A stretch of DNA of 64,000 nucleotides from Globodera rostochiensis (Eukaryota > Nematoda > Chromadorea > Rhabditida > Heteroderidae): positions 919,501 through 983,500 of the forward strand of contig JAEVLN010000001.1 in the NCBI GenBank assembly GCA_018350325.1, given 5' to 3'. Position numbers and translations under genes: made by a program. This document shows positions 33,786 through 44,529 of this stretch, one piece after another (position 1 is the first letter of the stretch; every line of letters begins with the position of its first letter). Below the pieces are notes generated by a model. The model saw only the letters and a program-made list of their open reading frames with translations. It did no database searches and was not told the origin of the DNA.

Positions 33786-34798
33786 ATTCACACATATGGG
33801 CATCCAAGCCACCGTGTCAAATGAATGCGTCGGAGTCCAAACGTGTCCGCGTGCAAAAGTAGTTGGTGTGCAGTGTATGCCGAAGACAAACGACGCTGCA
33901 TCCCAAACGGAGGCCGTCAGACGATTAGAGGATGTCGAAATGGTGCGTTTTTTGTTGTTTTTTTACTTTTTCCAAAATTCAGAAGTTAGGAATCTGCGCG
34001 CCGTCATACAGGGACTACAGCACCGCAATGTGCAGCTGATGAGACAGAATACTGAGCTCCATCGACGCCTTGATCAGCAACGACAATGCCTAGTGCGAGT
34101 GGAGCAAGCGCCGCCAAATGCAAACGACAAGGAAATAACACCGCGAGGATGCCCGCTTGTAAAATTTGCGGCGAAGAGTGAACGTGCACGCCAAAAAATT
34201 GTGCAAAAGATTGAAGAAAATATTGTTGAGTTAATAACATCAATTAATGATTTAATTTCTTTTTTTTTATCCGAACTTTCTCCAACTTCACAAAAACTGA
34301 AAGCCACTGCGCTGATTCGTCGTCTCAGTCGATCGATCAGTCCAACGTCCCGCGCGCAATTTTGTCGGACCCCTAGCATAGCATTCCGCAAGCGGAATAC
34401 GAGTGGCACGCCACGCCTATCAGCTTGGGAAGAAATGCGGCTTTGTGCAAAGGTCGGCATCATATCGGATCAACGAAAGCGGCTAAAGCACGAATTTGCT
34501 TTAAGCCTAAGCCTAGGCTTTCCATTATTGTGTTGAAATTGCAGTTTACTAAAGTAAAAAATGTCTCTGCTTGTTTGTTTTTAACAAAGCAATAACAACT
34601 CTACACAATATGTCCCTCGCTCTCTTTCTTCTCTCTCTTCGTTTTTTTGCTCTCTTATTTTTCCCTCCCATCAAAAAATGTTTTCGTGTCAAAAAGAATT
34701 TCATTCAAAAAAGGACAAACATACACACTGATTTAGTATAGTGAATTATAATGTAATATGTAGCGTGGGTAAGTGTAATGATTTATTAAATAGAATTG

Positions 34799-35586
34799 AT
34801 GGGTGGCGATGGGTGTGCCAACAAAACGACTGATCGAAACAGAAAATTTACTCGGTGTGGACATCGTATCAACTTTCGTACTGGAACTTTTTTTGACAAA
34901 TCGAAGCTTAAATTGCGTCAAATTTTAGCTTTTGTCAATCTTTGGGTGGATAACGTTTCCTTAACGATCATTAAAAAGCAGACGGTTATTCTATGCCAGA
35001 CTCACGCTGTCAACTGGGCATCTTATTGCCGAGAAGTTGTTTAACTTACCATCATTTTGTGTTCATTAGATTAAGGTTGTGTTCCATTCGTTTATGAGTC
35101 AAAAAGTCAAGCTTGGAGGAATTGGAATTACGGTGGAAATTGATGAATCGAAATTTGAGAAGAGGAAATTCCATCGTGGACATAGAGTCGAAGGGCAGTG
35201 AGTGTTTGGAGGTTACGAACGGGGGACGGGACGAATTTTTATGATTGCTCTTGAAAAACGGTTAGCATCTAGATGCGGAACTTTTGTAGCGGAGTTTTCA
35301 TCATTATAGCGACTCCAACACACTTTTGCCTATTATTGAACAATGGATTGAGAAGGGGACTGAAATAATTAGCGATTGTTGGCGATCCTATGAATGTCTC
35401 GATGAAAACGGCTACCAACACTTGACGGTTAACCATTCGGTGACATTCAAACATAAAGTCACTGGAGCACATACTAATGCTATTGAGTCGAGTTGGGGCC
35501 ATGCAAAGGCATCGTTTTCCGCACGGGGCCGCAAAAAAGCGCATATACCTGGCAATTTGGCTCGATATATGTTTCAAAAAAAATGA
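34799..35586 (+). pseudogene. Merlin-superfamily (IS1595/ISXO2-like) DDE transposase, one in-frame TGA
   Basis: Three exons in phase (34799-35035, 35070-35260, 35310-35586; introns of 34 and 49 bp). The N-terminal part has CGHRINFRTGTFFDKSKLKL and VNWASYCRE. The DDE domain has GITVEIDESKFEKRKFHRGH, then VFGGYERGTGRIF, LLPIIEQWI, ISDCWRSYECLDENGY, LTVNHS and AHTNAIESSWGHAK, so the catalytic D, D and E are all visible. Length (about 234 aa) is normal for the family. At 35199 a TGA stands where Merlin transposases have Trp, which would stop translation just before VFGG. Terminal inverted repeats were not identified; the flanks are the 370 bp units and TTGACTTGCC satellite described next. Confidence 0.75.
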
Positions 35587-35739
35587 GCTGAGTTGGTGCT
35601 TGATAGAACAGAGGAGTTGTTCCGTTTGGCGGGTGCTTGTACAAGCCATGCAGCCCCAATATTGAAGTTGATTTATATGGTGATGAAGATGGTGATTATG
35701 ATGATATTGACATAAATATTGATGCGGAATTTGGCGTTT

Positions 35740-36395
35740 AAATTGCAGACGTGGCTTGCTTTGAATCTCGACTTGATTTGCTTTGCCTTGCCTTGCATTG
35801 ATTCTCAACTCGTTCCCTTGTTTTCACTCTTGACTTGCACTCTTAGTTTGCATTGAATCTCGACTTGCGTTGACTTACTGCATTGCTTCTTGACCTGTCT
35901 TGTCTCTTGACTTCTCTTGTCTCTTGATTTTTGCCCTGACTCATGCCTTGATTTGACTCTTGACTTGCCCTGCCTTTTTACTTGCGTTGAATCTCGACTT
36001 GCTTAGATTCTTGACTTGTCTTGCCTGCCTTGACTCTTGACTTTCGTCGACTTTTGACTTGCATTGCTTTTTCGCCTGCCTTGACTCTTTACTTCCGTTG
36101 ACTCTTGTTTTTTGCCACGACTCTTGCCTTGTTGACTCTTACTTTTGCCTTGACTTTGCACTGACTCTTGACGTGCCTCGACTTATTATTGACTTGACTC
36201 TTAAATCTCGACTTGTTTTGAATTTCGACTTGATTTGACTCTTGAATTCTCTTGACTTTGCCCTGACTCTTACTTGCCTTAGCTTACTCTTGACTTGACT
36301 CTTAAACTTCGACTTGCTATGACTCTTGCCTTGATTTGACTCTTGACTTTCCTTGACACTTGCCTCAACTCTTGACTTACACTGACAGACTCGCT
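35740..36395. repeat. TTGACTTGCC-type satellite, array 1
   Basis: Degenerate tandem 10-20 bp words such as CTTGACTTGCCTTGACTCTT and TTGAATCTCGACTTGC. Not coding in any frame beyond repeat-driven ORFs. Confidence 0.85.
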
Positions 36396-36399
36396 TTTA

Positions 36400-36775
36400 A
36401 GAATTAATTATTTTGAAGTAAGTAGATAAATCCTTTTTTTGAAAAAAATCCTGTCACAAATGGGAAAGCGGGATTCTTCTTAATGTGATTTTTGTTAAAT
36501 TTTCCATTATTGTGTTGAAATTGAAGTTTACTAAAGTAAAAAATATCTCTGCTTGTTTGTTTTTAACAAAGCAATAACAACTCTAAACAGTCTGCCCCTC
36601 GCTCTTTCTTCTCTCTCTTCGTTTTTTTGTTCTCTTACTTTTCACACCCATAAAAAGTTTTCGTGTCAAAAAAATTCCGTTCAAAACGGGACAAACACAC
36701 TGGAGCACACACTGATTTAGTATAGTTAACGAGCGCTTGGCTGCCGCTTCGCGGCACCCAACCGCTCTTCATTGT
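36400..36775. repeat. ~370 bp interspersed unit, copy 2
   Basis: Begins near AAATCCTGTCACAAATGGGA and includes TTTTCCATTATTGTGTTGAA, TTTGTTTTTAACAAAGCAAT, TCTTTCTTCTCTCTCTTCG and GGACAAACACACT, ending with GGCTGCCGCTTCGCGGCACC. A partial copy is at 34515-34745 and others at 37840-38195 and, split, at 39030-39062 plus 39879-40080. Confidence 0.75.
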
Positions 36776-36789
36776 CTTTCATCTTTTGG

Positions 36790-37830
36790 TATAAAACTTT
36801 TCCCCTTGATCTCGACTACTTTGACTTTCCTTGGCTCTAGGCTTTACTCTTGATTTACTCTTTACTTGCGTTGAATCTCGACTTGCCTCTTGACTTGCCT
36901 TGCATTAATTCTCAACTCAACTATGCTTTAACTCTTTCTCTTGTTTCACTTTTGACTTGCATTGAATCTTGACTTGACGACTCTTAGCTTTCATTAAATC
37001 TCGACTTGCGTTGACTCTTGACTTGCGTCGACTTACTGCATTGCTTCTTGACCTGCCTTGTCTCTTGACTTCCCTTAACTCTTGATTTTTGCCCTGACTC
37101 TTGACTTTCCCGGCCTTTTTACTTGCGTTGAATCTCGACTTGCTTTGACTCGTGATTTGCGTTGAATCTCGACTTGCTTTGATTCGTGACTTGTGTTAAT
37201 CTCGACTTGCTTACTTTGCCTTGCCTTGCATTGATTCTCAACTCGACTATGCTTCAACTCTTTCGCTTGTTTTCACTTTTGACTTGCATTGACTCTTCGC
37301 TTGACGACTTTTAGCTTGCATTGAATCTCGACTTGATTTGGCTTTTGACTTGCCTTGACGCTGCCCTGACTCTTGATTTGACTCTTGACTTGCCTTGACA
37401 CTGCCCTGACTCTTACTTGCATCGGCTTACTCTTGACTTGACTCTTAAATCTCGAATTATTTTGAATCTCGACTTGATTTGACTCTTGACTTGCTTTTAC
37501 TTGCCTTGGCTTACTCTTGACTTGACTTTTTAATCTTGACTTGCCTTGACGCGCCCGGACTCTTGATTTGACTCTCGACTTGCCTTGACGCTGCCCTGAC
37601 TCTTACTTGAATTGGCTTACTCTTGAGTTGACTCTTAAATCTCGACTTGTTTTGAATCTCGACTTGCTTTGACTCGTGATTTGTTGAATCTCGACTTGCT
37701 TTGATTCGTGACTTGCCTTGCATTAATTCTCAACTCAACTATGCTTTAACTCTTTCTCTTGTTTTCACTTTTGACCTTCCTTGACACTTGCCTTAACTCT
37801 TGACTTACACTGACCCTTGACTCGATTTTA
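36790..37830. repeat. TTGACTTGCC-type satellite, array 2
   Basis: Same family as array 1, with longer-range TTGAATCTCGACTTGCTTTG repeats. Confidence 0.85.
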
Positions 37831-37839
37831 AGAAATAAT

Positions 37840-38195
37840 TACTTTTAGATAAAATCCCTTTTTTGAAAATAATTCTATCACAAACGGGAAAAACGGGATT
37901 CTTCTTGACGTGATTTTTGTTACATTTTCCATTATTGTGTTGAAATTGCTGTTTAATAAAATAAAAATGTCTTTAGTTGTTTGTTTTTAACAAAGCAAAA
38001 ACAACTCTACACAATATGTCGTCCCTCGCTCTCTTTCCTTACTCTCTTCGTTTTTGGCTCTCTTTTTCCACCCACCAAAAGTTTTCGTGTCAAAAAAAAT
38101 TTCATTCAAAACGGGACAAACATACAGACGGACACACTGATTTAGTATAGTAGACGAGCGTTTGGCTGCCGCTTCGCGGCACCCAACCGCTCTTT
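37840..38195. repeat. ~370 bp interspersed unit, copy 3
   Basis: Same unit as 36400-36775, again ending in GGCTGCCGCTTCGCGGCACC and directly followed by satellite. Confidence 0.75.
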
Positions 38196-38214
38196 ATTCT
38201 TTAATTTTTTTTTG

Positions 38215-39030
38215 TTTAAATTTTTTCTGTTGCCTTGACTCTTGACTTCTTTGAGTCTTGACTTGCCATGACTCTTGACTTGCGTTGAATTTCAACTTGC
38301 CTTGACTCTTCTGACGCTTGACTTGCCTCGATTCTTGACTTGCCTTCTCTTGCTCTGACTCTTGACTTGCGTTGAATTTCGACTTGCCTTGGCTCTTGAC
38401 TTTACTTACTCTTGACTTGCCTTGATTCTTGACTTGACTCTTGCCCTGACTCTTGACTTAACTCGTGATTGAATCTCAACTTGCTTTGACTCTTGACTTG
38501 CTTTGACTTTTGATTTGACTCTTGACTTGCTTTGACGCTTGCCCTGACTCTTGACTTGAGTTGAATTTCAACTTGCTTTGACTCTTGACTTGCTTTGACT
38601 CTTGATTTGACTCTTGACTTGCCTTGACTCTGCCCAGACCCTTGACTTGAGTTGAATTTTGACTTGCTTTGATTCTTGACTTGCCTTGATTCTTGACTTG
38701 CGTTGATTCTTGACTGCCTTGACTCGCCTTAACTCTTGACTTGCCTAGACTCTTGACTGCCGTGACTCGCCTTAACTCTTGACTTGCCTAGACTCTTGAC
38801 TGCCTTGACTCGCCTTAACTCTTGACTTGCCTAGACTCTTGACTGCCTTGACTTGCCTTGGCTCTTGACTTGCCTTGGATCTTGACTTGCCTTGGCTCGA
38901 CTGCCTTGATTTGACTTGCTTTGGCTCTTAACTTGCCTTAACTCTTTACTTGCCTAGACTCTTGACTGCCTTGACTTCCTTGGCTCTTGACTTGCCTTAA
39001 CACTTACTTGCACTGACCCTTGACTCGATT
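38215..39030. repeat. TTGACTTGCC-type satellite, array 3
   Basis: Same family; includes a clear sub-array of TTGCCTAGACTCTTGACTGC repeats near 38740-38850. Confidence 0.85.
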
Positions 39031-39062
39031 TTAAGAAATAATTACTTTTAGATAAATCCCTT

Positions 39063-39878
39063 GGAATAACTACTTTATATGGGAATGGTTCGGATCTGAA
39101 TGAAAATAGTACCAATCGATTCGTCTCGTCGAGCTGAGTACGAATCCGCAAAAATTTCTTGCCGGAAAGGCCTATGAAGAAAGTTATGGCCCCTCAAAGT
39201 TGGCCAAAAACCATAGGGGGGACCCTTTTGGTCAACATTTTTGAAAAAATTTGTATTCAAAAAATAGTCTAAAATATGTTATTTGACACGGAAAATAGCA
39301 GCCAAAGTACCGCACACTCGACTACGGCGGCCAGTAGGTGGGGCGAGACTCCGGAAGAAGTCCGCGCGTGACCCGGCTGGGGGTCTCGCGCGCGCCCGCT
39401 CCGCGGGTCCCCGCGCGCTCGCCCCCCAGTGGCGCTCGTCAGACTTCTTCCTCCGCCCTCCGTCTCGCCTCACTACTTGCTCCGTCATCGCATGCTCGCT
39501 ATTGGCGGGCCGTTACACGGCCTTTCATTATTATATCCGGCTTTTGTTACTTAAAAATCGTTTTTCTTTAATTTTCAATAATTTAAACCGGTTCAAAACC
39601 CGCTTTAAATACTCAATTTTGATTTTCTATTAACGAATTCGTAATCAGGGCATCAAATAACATATTTTCAGACTACTTTTAGAATAAATTTTTTTTCTAA
39701 AAATGTTGACCAAAAGGGTCCCCCCTATGGTTTTTGGCCAACTTTGAGGGGCCATAACTTTCTTCATAGGCCTTTCCGGTAAGAAATTTTTGCGGATTCG
39801 TACTCAGCTCGACGAGACGAATCGATTGGTACTATTTTCATTCAGATCCGAACCATTCCCATATAAAGTAGAAATACC
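39063..39878. mobile_element. Foldback element with ~180 bp arms and a GC-rich core
   Basis: Inserted into copy 4 of the 370 bp unit, flanked by the 8 bp duplication AATCCCTT (39055-39062 and 39879-39886). The arms, 39063-39245 and about 39695-39878, are near-perfect inverted copies. Between them lie a very GC-rich segment (39300-39480) and an AT-rich segment that recurs at 43440-43680. Arm fragments occur at 6870-7010 and 40140-40260. No long ORF with family support. Confidence 0.8.
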
Positions 39879-40084
39879 AATCCCTTTTATTGAAAATAAT
39901 TCTATCACAAACGGGAAAACGGGATTCTTCTTAACGTGATTTTTGTTAAATTTTCCATTATTGTGTTGAAATTGTTGTTTACTAAAGTATAAAAAATGTC
40001 TTTGCTTGTTTGTTTTTAACAAAGCAATAACAACTCTACACAATATGTCCCTCGCTCTCTTTCTTCTCTCTCTTCGTTTTTCTC

Positions 40085-41400
40085 GGCGTTGTGTTTGTTG
40101 TTTGTTTTTGATAACTTATTGCAAATTTGAGTGCAATTTTGGCCAACTTTAACGGCCATAACTTCTTCATAATTTTTTTCCGGCAAGAAATCTTTGCGGA
40201 TTCGTACTCAGCTCGATGAGAGGAATGATTGGTAGTATTTTTATTCGGATCCGAGCCAGTCCCTAATAAGATACAAATTAGTGATCGGAATTTTCAAATG
40301 ACACGGGCAAGGGCTACGGGCAGGGGTTACCGACCTACACGGGCAAGGGCTACACGGGCTAAAATCCCGTGTACCCCGTGTAACCCCGTCTTTTGCAAAG
40401 ACACGGGTCCGTACACGGGCAAGGTTTTTTTGAAAAAAAAATTCATGCACAGATATTGAAATTTTAAGTATTTTTTTCAATAAAACACTCGATAAAATAT
40501 TGAAATTACCTCAATATATTTAGTACAGACATTTCAACACATTTAACAATAATTCTATGCAAATATATCTTGACTAGAGCGCGGAAAAATAAAAATTACA
40601 ACGTGAATTTAAAATTTAATGGGACAGAATCCTAAACGGGAATCCCATTTTATTCCAGTTCTAAGAAAATTTCGTCAAAAAGCGCCGTCAGGAAAATGTT
40701 TAACATTGTTTTTTGTTCTTTTTTCAGTAATTTAAATCTTGGTACTTCAAATAATTTGTTATAAAATAGCGAAAAATTTTGCCGATTTCGAATTAGACAA
40801 AATAGGAACTGAGGTGTAAGACCGGATTTTTCAAAATCCCGGATTTGACAAAGAATTTTTAAATAACCGGTGATTTTGCCCAACCAAAAAATGAAAATTC
40901 CAAAAAATAGGATTTTGATCCTGATAATCCTGATACAAGTCGACTAACTTTGACCAAATGTCGTTTTTTGGCTTCGTCGACAAAATTTCGAAATGTCAGT
41001 CGATGCTACCTCTTATGTAAAACCCCCACAATTTAAAAAATAAATAAAGAATCTAAGAAAATAAAAAATTTCAATAAAATAAACTCAAAAACTTAAAAAC
41101 TCCAAAAATATTTTTAAAAAAGATTCAGCTTATAATCTGCTCCATTTTTCTTTTGGGATTTCAAATTTTAATAGAGTTAAATTCGAATTTTACTAAAATT
41201 CAATTTGTGAAGGTATTCAAATGATACATATTAACTCGCCGAATTTTTTGAATTATTTTAAATAATATCAAATAACGAACGCCGACACATACATCAAAAG
41301 GGAGGAGGATGCCGTTGGATGATACCGAAAGGGGCAAAATTCGGCGTTCGGCGGCACTTTGTTTTGATTGTCAGCGTTTGCCGAACCCGCTAATCCGCCA
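40085..41400. other. No gene; arm fragment, AC-GGGCAAGG repeats and a segmental duplication
   Basis: 40140-40260 is a foldback-arm fragment. 40300-40430 has ACACGGGCAAGGGCTAC repeats. 40915-41440 is duplicated at 48880-49216 plus 56934-57125, the second copy being interrupted by the LTR retrotransposon. Confidence 0.5.
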
Positions 41401-41865
41401 GTTAATTTGACCACGTTGCCTCAGGCAAAATGCCGTAAATTCTCTCCGCCAACAAATGGTTGGTCACTTAGTTAGTTGACCACGTTGCCTCAGGCAAAAT
41501 GCCGTAAATTCTCTCCGCCAATAAATGGTTGGTCACTTAGTTAGTTGACCACGTTGCCTCAGGCAAAATGCCGTAAATTCTCTCCGCCAACGAATTGTCA
41601 GTGAGTTAATTAACCACGTTGCCTCAGGCAAAATGGAACTGTCAGTCAGTTAATTGACCACGTTGCCTCAGGCAAAATGCCGTAAATTCTCTCCGCCAAC
41701 AAATGGTTGGTCACTTAGTTAGTTGATCACGTTGCCTCAGGCAAAATGCCGTAAATTCTCTCCGCCAACGAATTGTCAGTCAGTTAGTTGACCACGTTGC
41801 CTCAGGCAAAATGCCGTAAATTCTCTCCGCCAACGAATGGTCAGTCAGTTAGTTGACCATGGCAA
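41401..41865. repeat. ~66 bp minisatellite, array 3 (upstream of DSL copy F)
   Basis: About seven units with tails CCAACAAATGGTTGGTCACT or CCAACGAATTGTCAGTCAGT. One unit is shortened. Confidence 0.9.
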
Positions 41866-42087
41866 ATCCATGCCATTGCTGATGAAATCGCTTTTCCCCG
41901 CCCATTTTTTGACCGATCGCCCCCCCCCATTAATTAATTTTGTCTTTACCATTTGATTTGATTGACTCGCCCATTCTCTACGATCACCAACCATTTTGTT
42001 TTTTAATAATTTTGCATTAATTATTTTCCTGGTTTTTAGCTTAATTTTGATAATTGTAAAATTTAAATTTGCTTCTTTTTAATCCCT

Positions 42088-43092
42088 ATGACTTCTCTCG
42101 GCGCATTGCTTATTTTGGTGAATTTTGTTTTTTTAAATCAAATTGTTTTTATTTCTTTTTCAGACTCTCATTTTGACGTTCCATCGTTTGAATGGAGAGG
42201 GACACATTGACCTAACAATCGAGCAATTAACGTTCAGAACGACGCCCCCGGGGTGCGAATACAACGGCGGCTTCTGTGCTTTGAACTTTCGACTTTGTGT
42301 CGATGCTGTCGACGACCATTTCGTCGACACTTTTGTCGCTGACCGCCCGCTTTGCAACATTCTTTACGCCAATTTCTCCGTCGTCGTCCATGGCGAACGG
42401 CCCTATTCCGACCGTTTCGCTGTCGACGCTCCGTCGGGCGTCGTCCACCAACGACGCTTTGACGTCACTTCGGCCATAACACCGGTAAATTTTATTTTAA
42501 ATTTTGTTTTTGATATTTTTTAGAATTTTTAAATGGCCACAAAACAAAAAAACTTTTTAGAATGTCAAAGTCAAATTGGACATTCTGAGCGACAGCCACC
42601 AACTTTTGATTTCCACCGGCTTTTTGGCCCCGCTACCGACCCACAACAGCCCAATTTCTCCGGTGTTCAGCTTTGTAAGTGGCAAAGGAATGGAAATATT
42701 AATTAATGTTAATGAGAAATATTAATAAAAGTTAATTAATTTTGTCATCCCTTTTAGTTGAACTATGGCAACCTTTTAATGTACCGGCTCAACGCGATTT
42801 GTTCCGCTGGCTTTGTGGGGCAAAAATGCACTGAAAATTGCGAACCGCCAAAGCCCGGGTTGGACACGGACAGCAAAAATTTGATAGGCGTCCCTGGGAG
42901 AGGGGGGGGGGGAAACTTGATTTAAATTTTTTAAAACACCGAGCTTCAATGCGTAAAATTGGTACATCTAAATTATTTTGCGATTTTTACCTCCCTTTCA
43001 GGGACAATTACTTTTGTGCCGTCGATGGAATGCGCTGTATGCCGGGATGGGGCGGCACGCGCTGTTTGCACCCGCAATCGGGGGAGCTTTGA
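42088..43092 (+). CDS. Secreted DSL-domain protein copy F (intact, no EGF repeats)
   Basis: Five exons in phase, 218 aa: 42088-42117 (MTSLGALLIL), 42164-42484, 42561-42674, 42758-42858 and 43002-43092. Closely similar to copies A and D: signal peptide, MNNL-like domain (GGFCALNFRLCVDAVDDHFV), linker and DSL domain (CSAGFVGQKCTENCEPPKPG, DNYFCAVDGMRC, MPGWGGTRC), then PQSGEL-stop. The first residue of the fourth exon is Leu where the other copies have Val or Ala, and the third exon begins NVKVK as in copy A. All introns are short here, so this is the cleanest member. Confidence 0.82.
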
Positions 43093-43094
43093 TG

Positions 43095-44525
43095 TGAAAT
43101 TTACCCATTACAATTTTGTTTTTTGAATCACTTAACGATTTTAATTAAGATTTGAGACTGTGCCTTCTTTTTTGAATGAAATTCGAGATCAAAAAGATGG
43201 GCCGACGAGAGGGGAAAAAAGAAAATGTCCTAAATTAATCATTCACATGATTTTCATTGGCAATTGTTTATTTTTGTTCTATACGAAACAATGAATGGTA
43301 AGGGCGATGATCAAAATCGTTTATTGGACATTTCCGGTCCAGAGTTTGTGTAGGAACGGGCAGAGGGGGGGGATTAACGGCACGGCACGAATCTTAAGTG
43401 GCGAGTGAGGGGGGGGGGAAGAGCGGATCTCGCCGCCTTTCATTATTCTTTTGAGTTACTTAAAAGCCGCTTTTTCCTTAATTTTTAAAAATTTAAACCG
43501 GTTCAAAAACCGATTTAAATTCTCAATTTTTAATTTTTATTGACGAATTCGTAATCAGCGCACCAAATAACTTATTTTCAGACAATTTTTAGAACAAATT
43601 GTTTTTCAAAAATGTTGACCAAAAAGGTCCCCCCCCTATAGTTTTTGGCCAACTTTGACAAGCTGTATCTCGGCTCATAGTGGTTTTCGGAGCAAAAAAT
43701 GACACTGATTTTGACAGCGATGCATTTCGACAGTGAACTATGTCACCACCTCAGCATAGGTATCTTTTTTGAGGGTGTCGCTGTTTGCACTTTGGTGAAC
43801 GGAAAATTGGTCACCAGGGTATTTTTTTTTTCTAACTTTTTTAAACAACTCTAAAAGCAGCTTACAAAAAATTGCTTGAACGAAGCGGGGGGGGGCGGCA
43901 GAAAGGGGGGGGGGAGGCCTGAAAGGGCACAAAAATCAATCCGGAGACCACCAAAATGTCCGAACAAATTCTTGCGAAGGAAGCCTAAATTTAAATGGAA
44001 GTTTTATGCAAAAAAAACAAATGTGCCGAAATTGAATTGTTAAACGCCTTCCTCTGTCCCCCTCAATAAAGTCCGTCCATTCAAAATTCTTACCGTGTGC
44101 ACTCCCCAAATGACCCCCCCCCCCCCCTACATTAGTGCATTTATCGCGCCAACAAATGCCGAAACGGGCCAACTGCGTCTGGCCTCTCGGGAACGTTTAG
44201 CAAGCCGCTCATAACTTTGTTCAATTTTATGCTTTTTCGAATGCTTACAAATAGCTTCTTCTTATTACGGCCTTTCGAATGATATAAAGATTATGAAGAT
44301 TGGTCAGGCATGATTTTAAATGGCTGCCCGTAAATGTCCGAAGGGGGGCATAAAATTCCTTTACATTATGGCCGCAAATTTCTGAACATGCTTCTCACCA
44401 CCCCCCCCCCCCCCCTCTCCCCCCAATCCCACCCCACCATTCGATCAGGCTGCCTCAGGCAAAATGCCAATGCCGCAAATTCGCTCCACCATACAAGCAT
44501 TCTACAGGCAGAACTTTGCTTGGTG
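43095..44525. other. 3' flank of DSL copy F, foldback-core fragment, homopolymer tracts; no gene
   Basis: DSL 3' flank to about 43345. 43440-43680 matches the core and arm of the element at 39063-39878. G/C runs lie at 43411, 43888, 43905, 44116 and 44400-44423. A partial minisatellite unit is at 44446-44475. Confidence 0.45.
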
Positions 44526-44529
44526 CATT

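Larger units (their letters stand above)
31852..34536 (+). pseudogene. Unrecognised coiled-coil protein gene, split by a hAT-like insertion
   Basis: Pieces: 31852-31973 (VDPDVDHSETVHQEEADQPC, then TSYTVPNG), 32011-32037 joined across the insertion to 33794-33943 (SNECVGVQTCPRAKVVGVQC, then a DAASQTEAVRRLEDVE tail) and 33980-34536. The last piece has a coiled coil (LQHRNVQLMRQNTELHRRLD) and a basic Ser/Arg region (LIRRLSRSISPTSRAQFC), ending at 34536. The 1.75 kb element at 32038-33785 lies inside the second exon and would add stops. The frame downstream of 33943 is open without splicing, whereas splicing the apparent 40 bp intron would break it. Broken in this assembly; function unknown. Confidence 0.45.

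Noticed and set aside
35740..39030. Minus-strand ORFs rich in ESKQVEIQNKSR
   Set aside because: Translations of the TTGACTTGCC satellite; no initiation or conservation beyond the repeat.
41401..41865. CRISPR-like regular repeats
   Set aside because: Units are contiguous minisatellite repeats with no unique spacers, in a nematode-type genome; the same unit precedes several genes.
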